Origin: Nocardiopsis suaedae
GTDB lineage: Bacteria > Actinomycetota > Actinomycetes > Streptosporangiales > Streptosporangiaceae
Assembly: GCF_027706745.1 (NCBI RefSeq)
Contig: NZ_JAQFWP010000054.1
Span: forward strand, 1 to 48,681
DNA length: 48,681 bases
Direction: 5' to 3'
Shown: one piece after another, positions 42,089-48,681 of the stretch
Numbering within the stretch: position 1 is the first letter of the stretch
How the letters are laid out: every line of letters begins with the position of its first letter
Made by a program: the position numbers and the translations under genes
Notes under the pieces: generated by a model
What the model saw: only the letters and a program-made list of their open reading frames with translations
Told to the model about the DNA's origin: nothing
Databases searched by the model: none

Positions 42089-43264
42089 ATGGCCACTGAA
42101 ACCACCCCGCCGCCGTGGCGCGGAATCGGGCGCCGCGCGGACCGCCGTTCCGAGGTCGGGCCGGTCGAGCTCTACTTCGACCTGGTCTACGTCTTCGCCA
42201 TCATCCAGATATCGCACCTGTTCATCGAGCACCTCACCTGGAGGGGGTTCGCCGAGACCGCCGTCGTCTTCGCCGCCATCTGGTGGGGATGGAACTACAC
42301 CGCCTGGGCGATGAACTGGCTGAACCCGAACAACACCCGGGTGCAGCTGCTCAACGCCGTGCTCATGCTCGCCTCCCTGGGGATGGCCGTGGCCATCCCC
42401 TACGCCTTCGCCGACTCGGGGCTGCTGTTCGCCGGGTGCTTCGTCTTCATGGGCATCGTCCGCCCGCTGTTCATGATCGTCGGCTTCAGGGGCGAGCGGC
42501 TGGCCGCGAACTACCGGGCCCTGGTGGCCTGGTCCGCTCTGGCCGGTGTGGTGTGGATCGTGGGCGCGGTGCTGCCGCCCGAGGAGCGGCTGTGGGTGTG
42601 GCTGCTGGCGGTGGCCATCGACTACGCGGCGCCCTTGGTGAACTTCACGATCCCCGGGCTCGTGAGCGCCCCGATGGACCGCTGGCAGACCGACCCCGAG
42701 CACCTGGCCGAGCGCAACCGGCTGGTCTTCATCATCGCGCTGGGCGAGTCCATCCTGCTGATGGGCGGGGCCCTGTCCGACGAGGGCGTCGCCGACGCGG
42801 GCGTCCTGCTGAGCCTGCTGACCGGGTTCATCGGGCTGACCGTGCTGTGGTGGAACTACTTCGCTCTGGCCGGGCACGACGTCGCGGGCGGCCAGGGAGG
42901 GACGGGGGCGCTGCGCTTCGCGTTCGCCTACGCGCACGCGCTGATGGTGTTCGGGGCGATCCTCGTCGCCGTCTCGATCGAACTGCGGATCTCCCACCAC
43001 GGGCTCGACCCCGCGACGGTGCTGGTGGTGGTCGGGGGGCCGCTGGTCTACCTGGCGGGCAACCTGCTGTTCCTGCGGTCCCGCTTCAGCCGGGTGGCCC
43101 GCTCCCGGCTCGTGGCCGTGGCCGTGCTCCTCGTGATCGGAGCGGCCGGGCTCGCCTGGTACGACCGGATACCGGTGATGGCCTTGACGGTGCCCGTGCT
43201 GCTGGTGATGGCGACGCTGGCGTTCCTCACCGCGCGCTCCCGCACGGCTCAGGCCGCCGACTGA
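42089..43264 (+). CDS. Low temperature requirement protein A (LtrA) family
   Basis: The 391-residue membrane protein has about 10-12 helices and the LtrA signature pattern: RRSEVGPVELYFDLVYVFAIIQISHLF near the start, WWGWNYTAWAMNWLNPNN, LAERNRLVFIIALGESILLMGGAL and WWNYFALAGHD. LtrA was named from Listeria; the molecular function remains unknown. The start is uncertain: ATG 42089 has no ribosome site; an in-frame start 14 codons upstream (42047) also exists. A CACCAT hexamer 6 bases before 42089 would suit a leaderless transcript. Confidence 0.85.
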   Translation: MATETTPPPWRGIGRRADRRSEVGPVELYFDLVYVFAIIQISHLFIEHLTWRGFAETAVVFAAIWWGWNYTAWAMNWLNPNNTRVQLLNAVLMLASLGMAVAIPYAFADSGLLFAGCFVFMGIVRPLFMIVGFRGERLAANYRALVAWSALAGVVWIVGAVLPPEERLWVWLLAVAIDYAAPLVNFTIPGLVSAPMDRWQTDPEHLAERNRLVFIIALGESILLMGGALSDEGVADAGVLLSLLTGFIGLTVLWWNYFALAGHDVAGGQGGTGALRFAFAYAHALMVFGAILVAVSIELRISHHGLDPATVLVVVGGPLVYLAGNLLFLRSRFSRVARSRLVAVAVLLVIGAAGLAWYDRIPVMALTVPVLLVMATLAFLTARSRTAQAAD

Positions 43265-43333
43265 CCCCACCGACCGGTGAAACGGGGGCGAAGGCGGGCG
43301 TTTGCGGACGAAACCGCAGGCCCCGCCTCCTCC

Positions 43334-43363
43334 GACGTGAAAAATGGTTATCAAGATCACGTC
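43334..43363 (+). promoter_or_regulatory. AT-rich dyad upstream of SulP-carbonic anhydrase gene
   Basis: GACGTGA (43334-43340) and TCACGTC (43357-43363) are exact inverse copies 16 bases apart in an unusually AT-rich stretch. The interior includes GTTATCAAGATCAC (43347-43360), shared at 13 of 14 positions with the spacer before the secreted protein at 32978. A regulatory region for the transporter fusion is likely; the factor is unknown. The rest of 43265-43535 holds no supported gene. Confidence 0.4.
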
Positions 43364-43535
43364 CGCGGCCACACTTTCCCATCCGCGGTTGATTACATTT
43401 AGTGATTGACAGCGTCCGGTGCGTGGCCGTGCGGCGTGCCGCCCTCGTGCGGCGCCGCGCACCCCCGCGTCCTCGTCCACCGGTGGGCCGCTGTCCCCAG
43501 AGCGCCAGTTCGTCACACCCGATCGAGGGGGACAC

Positions 43536-45875
43536 ATGCGTCACGACGCCCCGGGAGCACACGCCGGCCATCCAGGACGTCCGGGCCCCGCCGCCCGGCT
43601 CCGCTCGCTGCCCTTACTCTCCAACCCCGTCGGCGACGTCAGCGCCTCGCTCGTGGTCTTCCTCGTCGCCGTCCCGCTCTCGCTCGGCATCGCCGCCGCC
43701 TCCGGGGCGCCGCTGATGGCCGGGATCATCGCCGCCGCGGTCGGCGGCGTCGTCGCCGGGCTCGTCGGCGGCTCCCGCATCCAGGTCACCGGCCCCTCGG
43801 CCGCCCAGACCGTCATCATCGCCGACCTGGTGGTGCGCTACGGCTGGGAGGTGATGTGCCTGATCACCCTGCTGGCCGGGGTGCTCCAGGCGCTGCTGGG
43901 CGCCGTGCGCATCGCCCGCGCCGCCCTGGCGGTCTCGCCCGCCGTCATCCACGGCATGCTCGCCGGGGTCGGCGTCACCATCGCCCTGGCCCAGGTCCAC
44001 GTGGTCCTGGGCGGCGACCCGCCCAGCTCGGCCGTGGCCGCCATCCGGGAGCTGCCCGCAGCCCTGGCCGGGGCCCACCTGCCCGCCGTCGCCGTGGGCG
44101 CGCTCACCACCGCCCTGCTCCTGCTGTGGCCGCGCCTGCCCGGGCCGCGCGCCCTGCGCGCCGTTCCCGCCGCGCTGGTGGCGGTGGCCGCGGCCACCGC
44201 GGCGGCGGTGGCCGCCGGGCTGGACGTGGAACGGGTGTCGCTGCTGGCCTCCATGGGCGAGGGGTGGACCGGCCCGGTCCTGCCCGACCGCGCCGACGTG
44301 CACGGGGTCGCCATCGGGGTGGTCACTGTGTCCCTGGTGGCCAGCGTCGAGTCCCTGCTGTCCGGGCTGGCCGCCGACCGCCTGCACGACGGCCCCCGCA
44401 TCCGGCTCGACCGCGAACTGGTCGGCCAGGGCGCCGCGAACGCGGCCAGCGGGGCCCTGGGCGGCCTGCCCGTCTCCGGGGCGATCGTGCGCAGCACCGC
44501 CAACGCCCGCGCCGGGGCCCGCACCCCCATGGCGGCCGCCCTGCACGGCGTGTGGGTGGTGGTGTTCGTGCTGCTGTTCGCCCCGGCGGTGGAGCTCATC
44601 CCGATGGCGGCGCTGGCCGCCCTGCTGGTGATGATCGGCGCGCAGATGGTGCGCCCCCGGCACGTGGCCGACCTGCGCCGCCACCACGAGGCCAGCGTCT
44701 ACCTGGTGACCCTGGCCTCGGTGGTGCTGCTGGGCCTGCTGGAGGGCGTCCTGATCGGCTTCGCCCTGGCGCTGGCGGTGTCGCTGCGGCGGCTGACCCG
44801 CCTGACCGTGCTCACCGAGGAGCGCGACGGCCGCTGGCACGTGGTGGTGCAGGGGTCGCTGACCTTCCTCGGGGTGCCGCGGGTGGCCCGCATGCTGCGC
44901 ACCCTCCCCACCGGCTGCCACGTCGACCTGGACCTGCACGTGGACTTCATGGACCACGCGGCCTTCGAGTCCATCCACGCCTGGCGCGTGGACCACGAGC
45001 GCACCGGCGGCAGCGTCGACATCGACGAGGTGCACGAGAACTGGTACGAGCGCAGCAGCATGCAGGCCCCGCCGGTGGGCAAGACCGCGCCGGGCGGGCT
45101 GGCGCGCTGGTGGGCCCCCTGGCGGATGCGCGGCGGCTACGACAGCTCCGCCCCGCCGACCGGGCTGCTGGTGGCCGGGGCCCAGGAGTACCACTCCAGC
45201 ACCGCCGGGCGGATGCGCGCGATGATGGGCCGCCTGGCGCACCGGCAGCGCCCCACGGCGCTGTTCATCACCTGCGCCGACTCGCGCGTGGTGCCCAACC
45301 TGATCACCGCCAGCGGCCCCGGCGACCTGTTCACCGTGCGCAACATCGGCAACCTCGTCCCGCCGCACGACCGGGGGGACGACGCGTCGGTGGGCGCGGC
45401 CGTGGAGTACGCGGTGGAGGTGCTGGAGGTGCCGTCGGTCGTGGTGTGCGGGCACTCGCACTGCGGTGCGATGAAGGCGCTGCTGGACGGTGTGCACGAG
45501 GCCCCGGAGGCGGTGCGCGCCGACCGGCTCCGGCGGTGGCTCGGCCACGGGCGCGCGGCGCTGGAGCGCACGCCCCGCGAGGCGCTGGAGGCGGCGCCGG
45601 GGGCCGAGGCGCTGCGGGCGCTGGCGCAGGCCAACGTCGAGCAGCAGCTGGAGCACCTGCTCACCTACCCCGCGGTGCGGCGCCGCAGCGAGCAGGGGCT
45701 GCTGGAGCTGACCGGGATGTTCTACGACCTGGACACCGCCCAGGTGCGGGTGCTGGACCCGTTGCAGGGCGCGTTCGTGCCGGTCGCGGACGGGGGCGTG
45801 GGGAGCAGGATCCCCGGCCCGCGCGGCCCCCTCGGCCCTGTCGGCGGGCCGCCGCCGGAGCGGGAGCACGCCTAG
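43536..45875 (+). CDS. SulP-family transporter fused to beta-carbonic anhydrase
   Basis: The 779-residue protein joins a SulP anion transporter (about 10-14 helices, residues 28-420, including VTGPSAAQTVII and GALGGLPVSGAIVRSTANARAGARTPMAA), a STAS-like cytoplasmic domain (about 430-510) and a beta-carbonic anhydrase (about 545-735). The zinc site is complete: CADSR (Cys580, Asp582, Arg584), HSHCG (His640, Cys643). Such fusions are thought to couple bicarbonate uptake or release to CO2 hydration. GAGGGGG precedes the ATG at 43536. The long, distinctive upstream spacer suggests separate regulation. Confidence 0.92.
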   Translation: MRHDAPGAHAGHPGRPGPAARLRSLPLLSNPVGDVSASLVVFLVAVPLSLGIAAASGAPLMAGIIAAAVGGVVAGLVGGSRIQVTGPSAAQTVIIADLVVRYGWEVMCLITLLAGVLQALLGAVRIARAALAVSPAVIHGMLAGVGVTIALAQVHVVLGGDPPSSAVAAIRELPAALAGAHLPAVAVGALTTALLLLWPRLPGPRALRAVPAALVAVAAATAAAVAAGLDVERVSLLASMGEGWTGPVLPDRADVHGVAIGVVTVSLVASVESLLSGLAADRLHDGPRIRLDRELVGQGAANAASGALGGLPVSGAIVRSTANARAGARTPMAAALHGVWVVVFVLLFAPAVELIPMAALAALLVMIGAQMVRPRHVADLRRHHEASVYLVTLASVVLLGLLEGVLIGFALALAVSLRRLTRLTVLTEERDGRWHVVVQGSLTFLGVPRVARMLRTLPTGCHVDLDLHVDFMDHAAFESIHAWRVDHERTGGSVDIDEVHENWYERSSMQAPPVGKTAPGGLARWWAPWRMRGGYDSSAPPTGLLVAGAQEYHSSTAGRMRAMMGRLAHRQRPTALFITCADSRVVPNLITASGPGDLFTVRNIGNLVPPHDRGDDASVGAAVEYAVEVLEVPSVVVCGHSHCGAMKALLDGVHEAPEAVRADRLRRWLGHGRAALERTPREALEAAPGAEALRALAQANVEQQLEHLLTYPAVRRRSEQGLLELTGMFYDLDTAQVRVLDPLQGAFVPVADGGVGSRIPGPRGPLGPVGGPPPEREHA

Positions 45876-45887
45876 GACCGGTCCCCT

Positions 45888-45921
45888 GGCCCCGGCGCCG
45901 ATGAGTTTCGGTGCCGGGGCC
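45888..45921 (+). terminator. Terminator after SulP-carbonic anhydrase gene
   Basis: GGCCCCGGCGCC (45888-45899) pairs with GGTGCCGGGGCC (45910-45921), with one G-T pair, around a ten-base loop. It lies 13 bases after the stop codon and no long T-run follows. Confidence 0.65.
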
Positions 45922-45996
45922 GGTCAAGGAGGGAGAGGCCATCGACCGATACGGCCGGACACGGGGGCCGGGAGCCCCCAGGCAGAAGGAGGAACC

Positions 45997-46575
45997 ATGG
46001 CGACCCTGATGGTGGACTTCATCATCTCCCTCGACGGCTACGGCGCCGCGGAGGGGTGGCCCGGCTTCTGGGGGATGGAGGGGCCCGAGTACCTCGCCCT
46101 GATCGAGGAGGAGGCCGGACAGGAGCACGTCGCCCTCATGGGGGCGACGACCTACCGGCTGATGTCGGGATTCGCCGCCGAGGCGCCCGACGACCCCGGG
46201 TTCGCCCAGCTGACCGCGCTGCCCAAGGCGGTGTTCTCCTCCACCCTGAAGGCGCCGCTGGAGTGGAAGAACTCCGAACTGGTCGCGGGGGACGCGGTCG
46301 AGGCCGTGCGGGAGATGAAGCGGACCGAGACGCGGCCGCTGCGCACCATCGGCAGCCTCAGCCTGTGCCGGTCGCTGCTGCGCGCCGGGGTGGTGGACCG
46401 CTTCCGCGTGGTCATCTTCCCGGTCATCACCGGCGCCACCGGCAGGGACCGCATCTTCGACGCCTACCCCGACATCACCCTCGACCTGGTGGAGAGCCGC
46501 ACCTTCGACGGTCGGCTCCAGCTGCTCGACTACGTGCCCACGGTGCTCGACGCGCCGCCGGGCTCCGGTGCCTGA
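45997..46575 (+). CDS. Dihydrofolate-reductase-fold protein (RibD C-terminal family)
   Basis: The 192-residue protein shows the DHFR/RibD-C fold common in actinomycetes: ATLMVDFIISLDGYGAAEG, VALMGATTYRLMSGF, LPKAVFSSTLKAPLEW, RPLRTIGSLSLCRSLLRAGVVDRFRVVIFPVITGATGRDRIF. A nucleotide-binding G-S-x-x-L segment is seen in TIGSLSL. Most such proteins are uncharacterised reductases and not true DHFR (FolA). A strong AAGGAGGA site 5 bases upstream fixes the ATG at 45997. Converges on a microprotein gene across a perfect hairpin. Confidence 0.82.
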   Translation: MATLMVDFIISLDGYGAAEGWPGFWGMEGPEYLALIEEEAGQEHVALMGATTYRLMSGFAAEAPDDPGFAQLTALPKAVFSSTLKAPLEWKNSELVAGDAVEAVREMKRTETRPLRTIGSLSLCRSLLRAGVVDRFRVVIFPVITGATGRDRIFDAYPDITLDLVESRTFDGRLQLLDYVPTVLDAPPGSGA

Positions 46576-46593
46576 CCCCGGCCGGTGCCCGCG

Positions 46594-46620
46594 GCCCGGC
46601 CGGTGCCTCACCGGCCGGGC
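46594..46620. terminator. Bidirectional terminator between convergent genes
   Basis: GCCCGGCCGGTG (46594-46605) and CACCGGCCGGGC (46609-46620) form a perfect 12-bp stem with a three-base loop. The right arm directly abuts the stop codon of the minus-strand microprotein gene. It lies 19 bases after the stop of the DHFR-fold gene. Confidence 0.75.
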
Positions 46621-46755
46621 TCACTCCTCCTCGGGCCGGTCGTCCCGGCCGTCCTGCTGCACTTCTGAGGCCTGGTAGCGGGCGAACCCGATGATCACGA
46701 TGATCGCCAGGATCGGCAGCCCGAACAGCACCCCCCAGACCACGTTCATGTCCAT
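46621..46755 (-). CDS. Single-pass membrane microprotein (44 aa)
   Basis: ATG 46755 gives 44 residues: MDMNVVWG, a helix rich in Ile and Leu (VLFGLPILAIIVIIGFA) and an acidic tail RYQASEVQQDGRDDRPEEE. The layout resembles the other two microproteins in this window but with an acidic tail. A weak GGTAG-like site precedes the ATG. It converges on the DHFR-fold gene. Function unknown. Confidence 0.55.
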   Translation of the reverse strand: MDMNVVWGVLFGLPILAIIVIIGFARYQASEVQQDGRDDRPEEE

Positions 46756-47009
46756 GTGCGCTCTACCCGATCTCTCCCGGAGCGGTCCCGATTCCGCGCG
46801 GCCCGCGCCGCCGTCGCCGGAGCGGGCCCACCGCACCAATCTACCGGTCCGGAGCCCGAGAAGCCCGTCCCGACAAGGGATTCCGGTGTCCGCCGCATGT
46901 CAGGGGAGGAACGGCGGACGGCCCACTCCCGTGCTGAAAGATCCCATAGGTCCCGGACGGGTGTCTCGTGGAAGAGTGGGCGCGCCCCCCCCCGGAAAGG
47001 ATCGCCTCC

Positions 47010-47726
47010 GTGTCCAACCCCCAGCCCCCCTCCCCCTGGAATGCCCGGCGGTTTCGGGCCGCGGCACGCGTCGCCCCCGTGGTCCTGGTCGCAGCCGTCG
47101 CCGGCTGCACCGGCGGCGGGCAGGCCGCCGGTGCCGACCCGGCGTCTCCGTCACCGTCCCCGTCGCCTTCCTCCACTCTCCTCACGCCCAGCCCGAAGGA
47201 GATGGAGGACCTGAACGTCTACTGCGGCCCCGGCCCCAACGAGGAGCTGACGGTGACAAGTGAGGAGAAGTCCGTCGCCGGGTACCCGGCCGCGCCCGAG
47301 TACGCGGGCGGGGGGCCGCACCCCGCCGCGGTCTTCGCCGATGTCCCGTCCAACAACGCCCACCTTGCCGACTTCAAGCTCAAGGACAGCCCGAGCTACA
47401 CCAAGTGGCTTCCCGAAACCCCTGAGGAGGTCGAGCTGGTGGTGTGCCTGCGCCCCGGCCCCCAGGAGGACGAGCGCCTCGACACCTGCGCGTACACCGG
47501 CGGACAGGAGTACCCGCTGTACGCGCGGACCTACGAGTACACGGCGTACGCCCTGCACACCGGTGACGAGGTCGCCACGGGCGACGTCCCGGCCGGGGCG
47601 GAGGACTGTCCGATCGCCGTCATCGGCGACTCACCGATCGACGAGATCGAAGAGGTCTATACGGGCATTCACCACACCACGTTCATCGACGAGGTCGAGA
47701 AACTCGTGGAGGGCGAGGCCGGGTAG
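47010..47726 (+). CDS. Lipoprotein of unknown function
   Basis: The 238-residue protein has a basic N-terminus, a hydrophobic segment (VAPVVLVAAVAGC) with a lipobox ending at Cys33, and a Ser/Pro-rich spacer. The mature part is acidic and polar, with four or more cysteines (VYCGPG, VVCLRPG, DTCAYTGG, EDCPIAV) that may form disulfides outside the cell. GTG 47010 has GGAAAGGA upstream, which is the best start. I recognise no named family, but its tetracysteine, Tyr-rich pattern is common in actinobacterial lipoproteins. Confidence 0.7.
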   Translation: MSNPQPPSPWNARRFRAAARVAPVVLVAAVAGCTGGGQAAGADPASPSPSPSPSSTLLTPSPKEMEDLNVYCGPGPNEELTVTSEEKSVAGYPAAPEYAGGGPHPAAVFADVPSNNAHLADFKLKDSPSYTKWLPETPEEVELVVCLRPGPQEDERLDTCAYTGGQEYPLYARTYEYTAYALHTGDEVATGDVPAGAEDCPIAVIGDSPIDEIEEVYTGIHHTTFIDEVEKLVEGEAG

Positions 47727-47911
47727 CGGATCGGAGGGGAGCGGAAACGGGCGTCTTCCGTGAAGGCCAATCAGATTCGTCGCACTTCACCGGAAAAGGA
47801 AGACGCAGGCTCGCGGCGTCTACCCGCGTCATGCCCACCAGCGCGGGCGCGGGTCACAACCACACGGTCCCCGTACGCCGAAGGTCGCACCGGACCGGGT
47901 CAGCCATCTCA

Positions 47912-48421
47912 TCACCCGGAGAACTCCAGCTCCACATCAGGCAACTTTCCCTCCTCTAAGGAGAAGGTGTCCTGAGCCGTCAACTCCCCGGCCGCTTCCT
48001 CCCCCTCCAGGAGTGGAAGCACGTCCGTGGACACTGCGATCTCGTAGAAGTCCGACACAGGAACGTCTTCGATCCGGAAGTCCATCCGGCACTCATACGG
48101 ATCCGACTCGCGCACCGTTCCGATCTGCGCCTGCTCCCCACCCACCTGAGCATCGCCCTCGATGCTGGACTCCACATCCCCCTCGGCCACGATCACCCCC
48201 TCGGCATCGCGCAGCACATACGACGTTCCCACCCACGCGCAGTACACCCCGTCGTGGTTAGCCGCCGCCCGCCCCGTGCTCGTGGTCAGATGCACGGGGA
48301 TCCCCACCGTCTCTTCCCCTTGTTCCGACGGCGACGTCTCCTCGGCCGGCACCCCCAGCCCCGCGCCACCGCACGCCGACACCACCAACACCAACGGAAC
48401 AACCGCTAACACCGCACGCAT
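47912..48421 (-). CDS. Lipoprotein of unknown function
   Basis: The 169-residue protein begins MRAVLAVVPLVLVVSACGG, a lipoprotein signal with lipobox VSAC (Cys17). The mature part is acidic, with a repeated beta-sandwich feel (YVLRDAEGVIVAEGDVE, IGTVRESDPYECRMDFRIEDVPVSDFYEIAVS). GGAGGG lies 8 bases before the ATG at 48421, which fixes the start. The frame continues upstream in low-complexity sequence. It converges with the preceding lipoprotein gene. No family recognised. Confidence 0.68.
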   Translation of the reverse strand: MRAVLAVVPLVLVVSACGGAGLGVPAEETSPSEQGEETVGIPVHLTTSTGRAAANHDGVYCAWVGTSYVLRDAEGVIVAEGDVESSIEGDAQVGGEQAQIGTVRESDPYECRMDFRIEDVPVSDFYEIAVSTDVLPLLEGEEAAGELTAQDTFSLEEGKLPDVELEFSG

Positions 48422-48489
48422 CCCGGAAACCCTCCGACGGGGGACAACGATCCGACCAGCATGCCCCCACACACCCCGCCACGACAGGA

Positions 48490-48633
48490 GGTGGCCGGAT
48501 TGCGCCTCACGGATGCCCTGTCACGTCGGAACAGCGGGCGCGCATTCAAGACCTCCACGCCACCGGCATGAGCCTCGACCGCGACGGTACCCGCTCCGCC
48601 CTTTCTGGGATTCGTGGCAACGACCTCGCCTAG
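48490..48633 (+). pseudogene. Possible transposase HTH remnant
   Basis: The frame ending at TAG 48631 reads TSEQRARIQDLHATGMSLDRDG then unrelated sequence. The first part resembles the helix-turn-helix of IS-encoded transposases (…EQ-x-R-I-x-x-L-H-A-x-G-M-S-L…), but no catalytic domain follows. It is probably a short scrap of an inactive insertion sequence, or a chance match. The final 50 bases to the window edge show nothing further. Confidence 0.25.
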
Positions 48634-48681
48634 GGCGTGTTTCTTGGATCTTGAGTCTCGGGTCTGTGGCTCACAACCCCG

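Noticed and set aside
1-48681. tRNA, rRNA, CRISPR arrays, riboswitches
   Set aside because: No cloverleaf, rRNA core, regularly spaced repeat array or known riboswitch motif was recognised anywhere in the window.

Overview
This is a 48.7-kb stretch of very GC-rich actinomycete chromosome. A Nocardiopsis-like member of the Nocardiopsaceae fits best. That is an inference from base composition, frequent GTG starts, probable leaderless genes, a HelR gene with a rifamycin-associated element, and the actinobacterial Nif3 / zinc-ribbon / RNase H-CobC operon. No rRNA, tRNA, CRISPR array or intact mobile element was seen.

Layout. 0.35-1.6 kb: an MFS transporter. 1.7-6.4 kb: a self-contained four-carbon sugar-acid catabolic operon (DeoR regulator, GntP permease, DUF1537 kinase, PdxA2-type dehydrogenase), with a 10-bp inverted repeat before the regulator and a strong terminator after the last gene. 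It probably turns D-threonate or D-erythronate into dihydroxyacetone phosphate. 6.5-8.4 kb: a clearly less GC-rich island with two divergent genes, an HTH/coiled-coil/NaeI-fold protein that appears to lack nuclease residues and a 70-residue membrane protein, around an AT-rich repeat-bearing spacer. This is the best candidate for an undescribed system. 8.5-11.6 kb: amidase, DUF2157 membrane protein, dienelactone-hydrolase-like enzyme. 11.7-14 kb: helR with a RAE-like element and two tandem palindromes. 14-19 kb: a degenerate nuclease-like lipoprotein, tex, and divergently a baeRF-type protein. 19-23 kb: single-pass microproteins, a secreted protein of repeated modules, an XRE/TPR regulator and a divergent two-gene operon. 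23-26 kb: an ArsR-like regulator coupled to an MFS exporter, and an alpha/beta hydrolase without its nucleophile. 26-29.5 kb: a NarL-type two-component pair and a GH5 endoglucanase. 29.5-36.4 kb: a helicase-like ATPase with a transmembrane hairpin, envelope proteins and a Clp ATPase without a visible ClpP loop. 36.4-41.4 kb: endonuclease IV, DUF817 and LURP-one genes, then Nif3, zinc-ribbon and RNase H/phosphatase genes. 41.4-46 kb: RBBP9-like hydrolase, LtrA, a SulP-carbonic anhydrase fusion and a DHFR-fold protein. 46.6-48.7 kb: a microprotein, two lipoproteins and a possible transposase scrap at the edge.

Most genes form short units, with convergent pairs separated by perfect GC-rich hairpins. 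Several genes have a TAnnnT -10 hexamer six or seven bases before the start codon and no Shine-Dalgarno sequence, which suggests leaderless mRNAs. All family assignments come from reading motifs by eye; no database search was possible.
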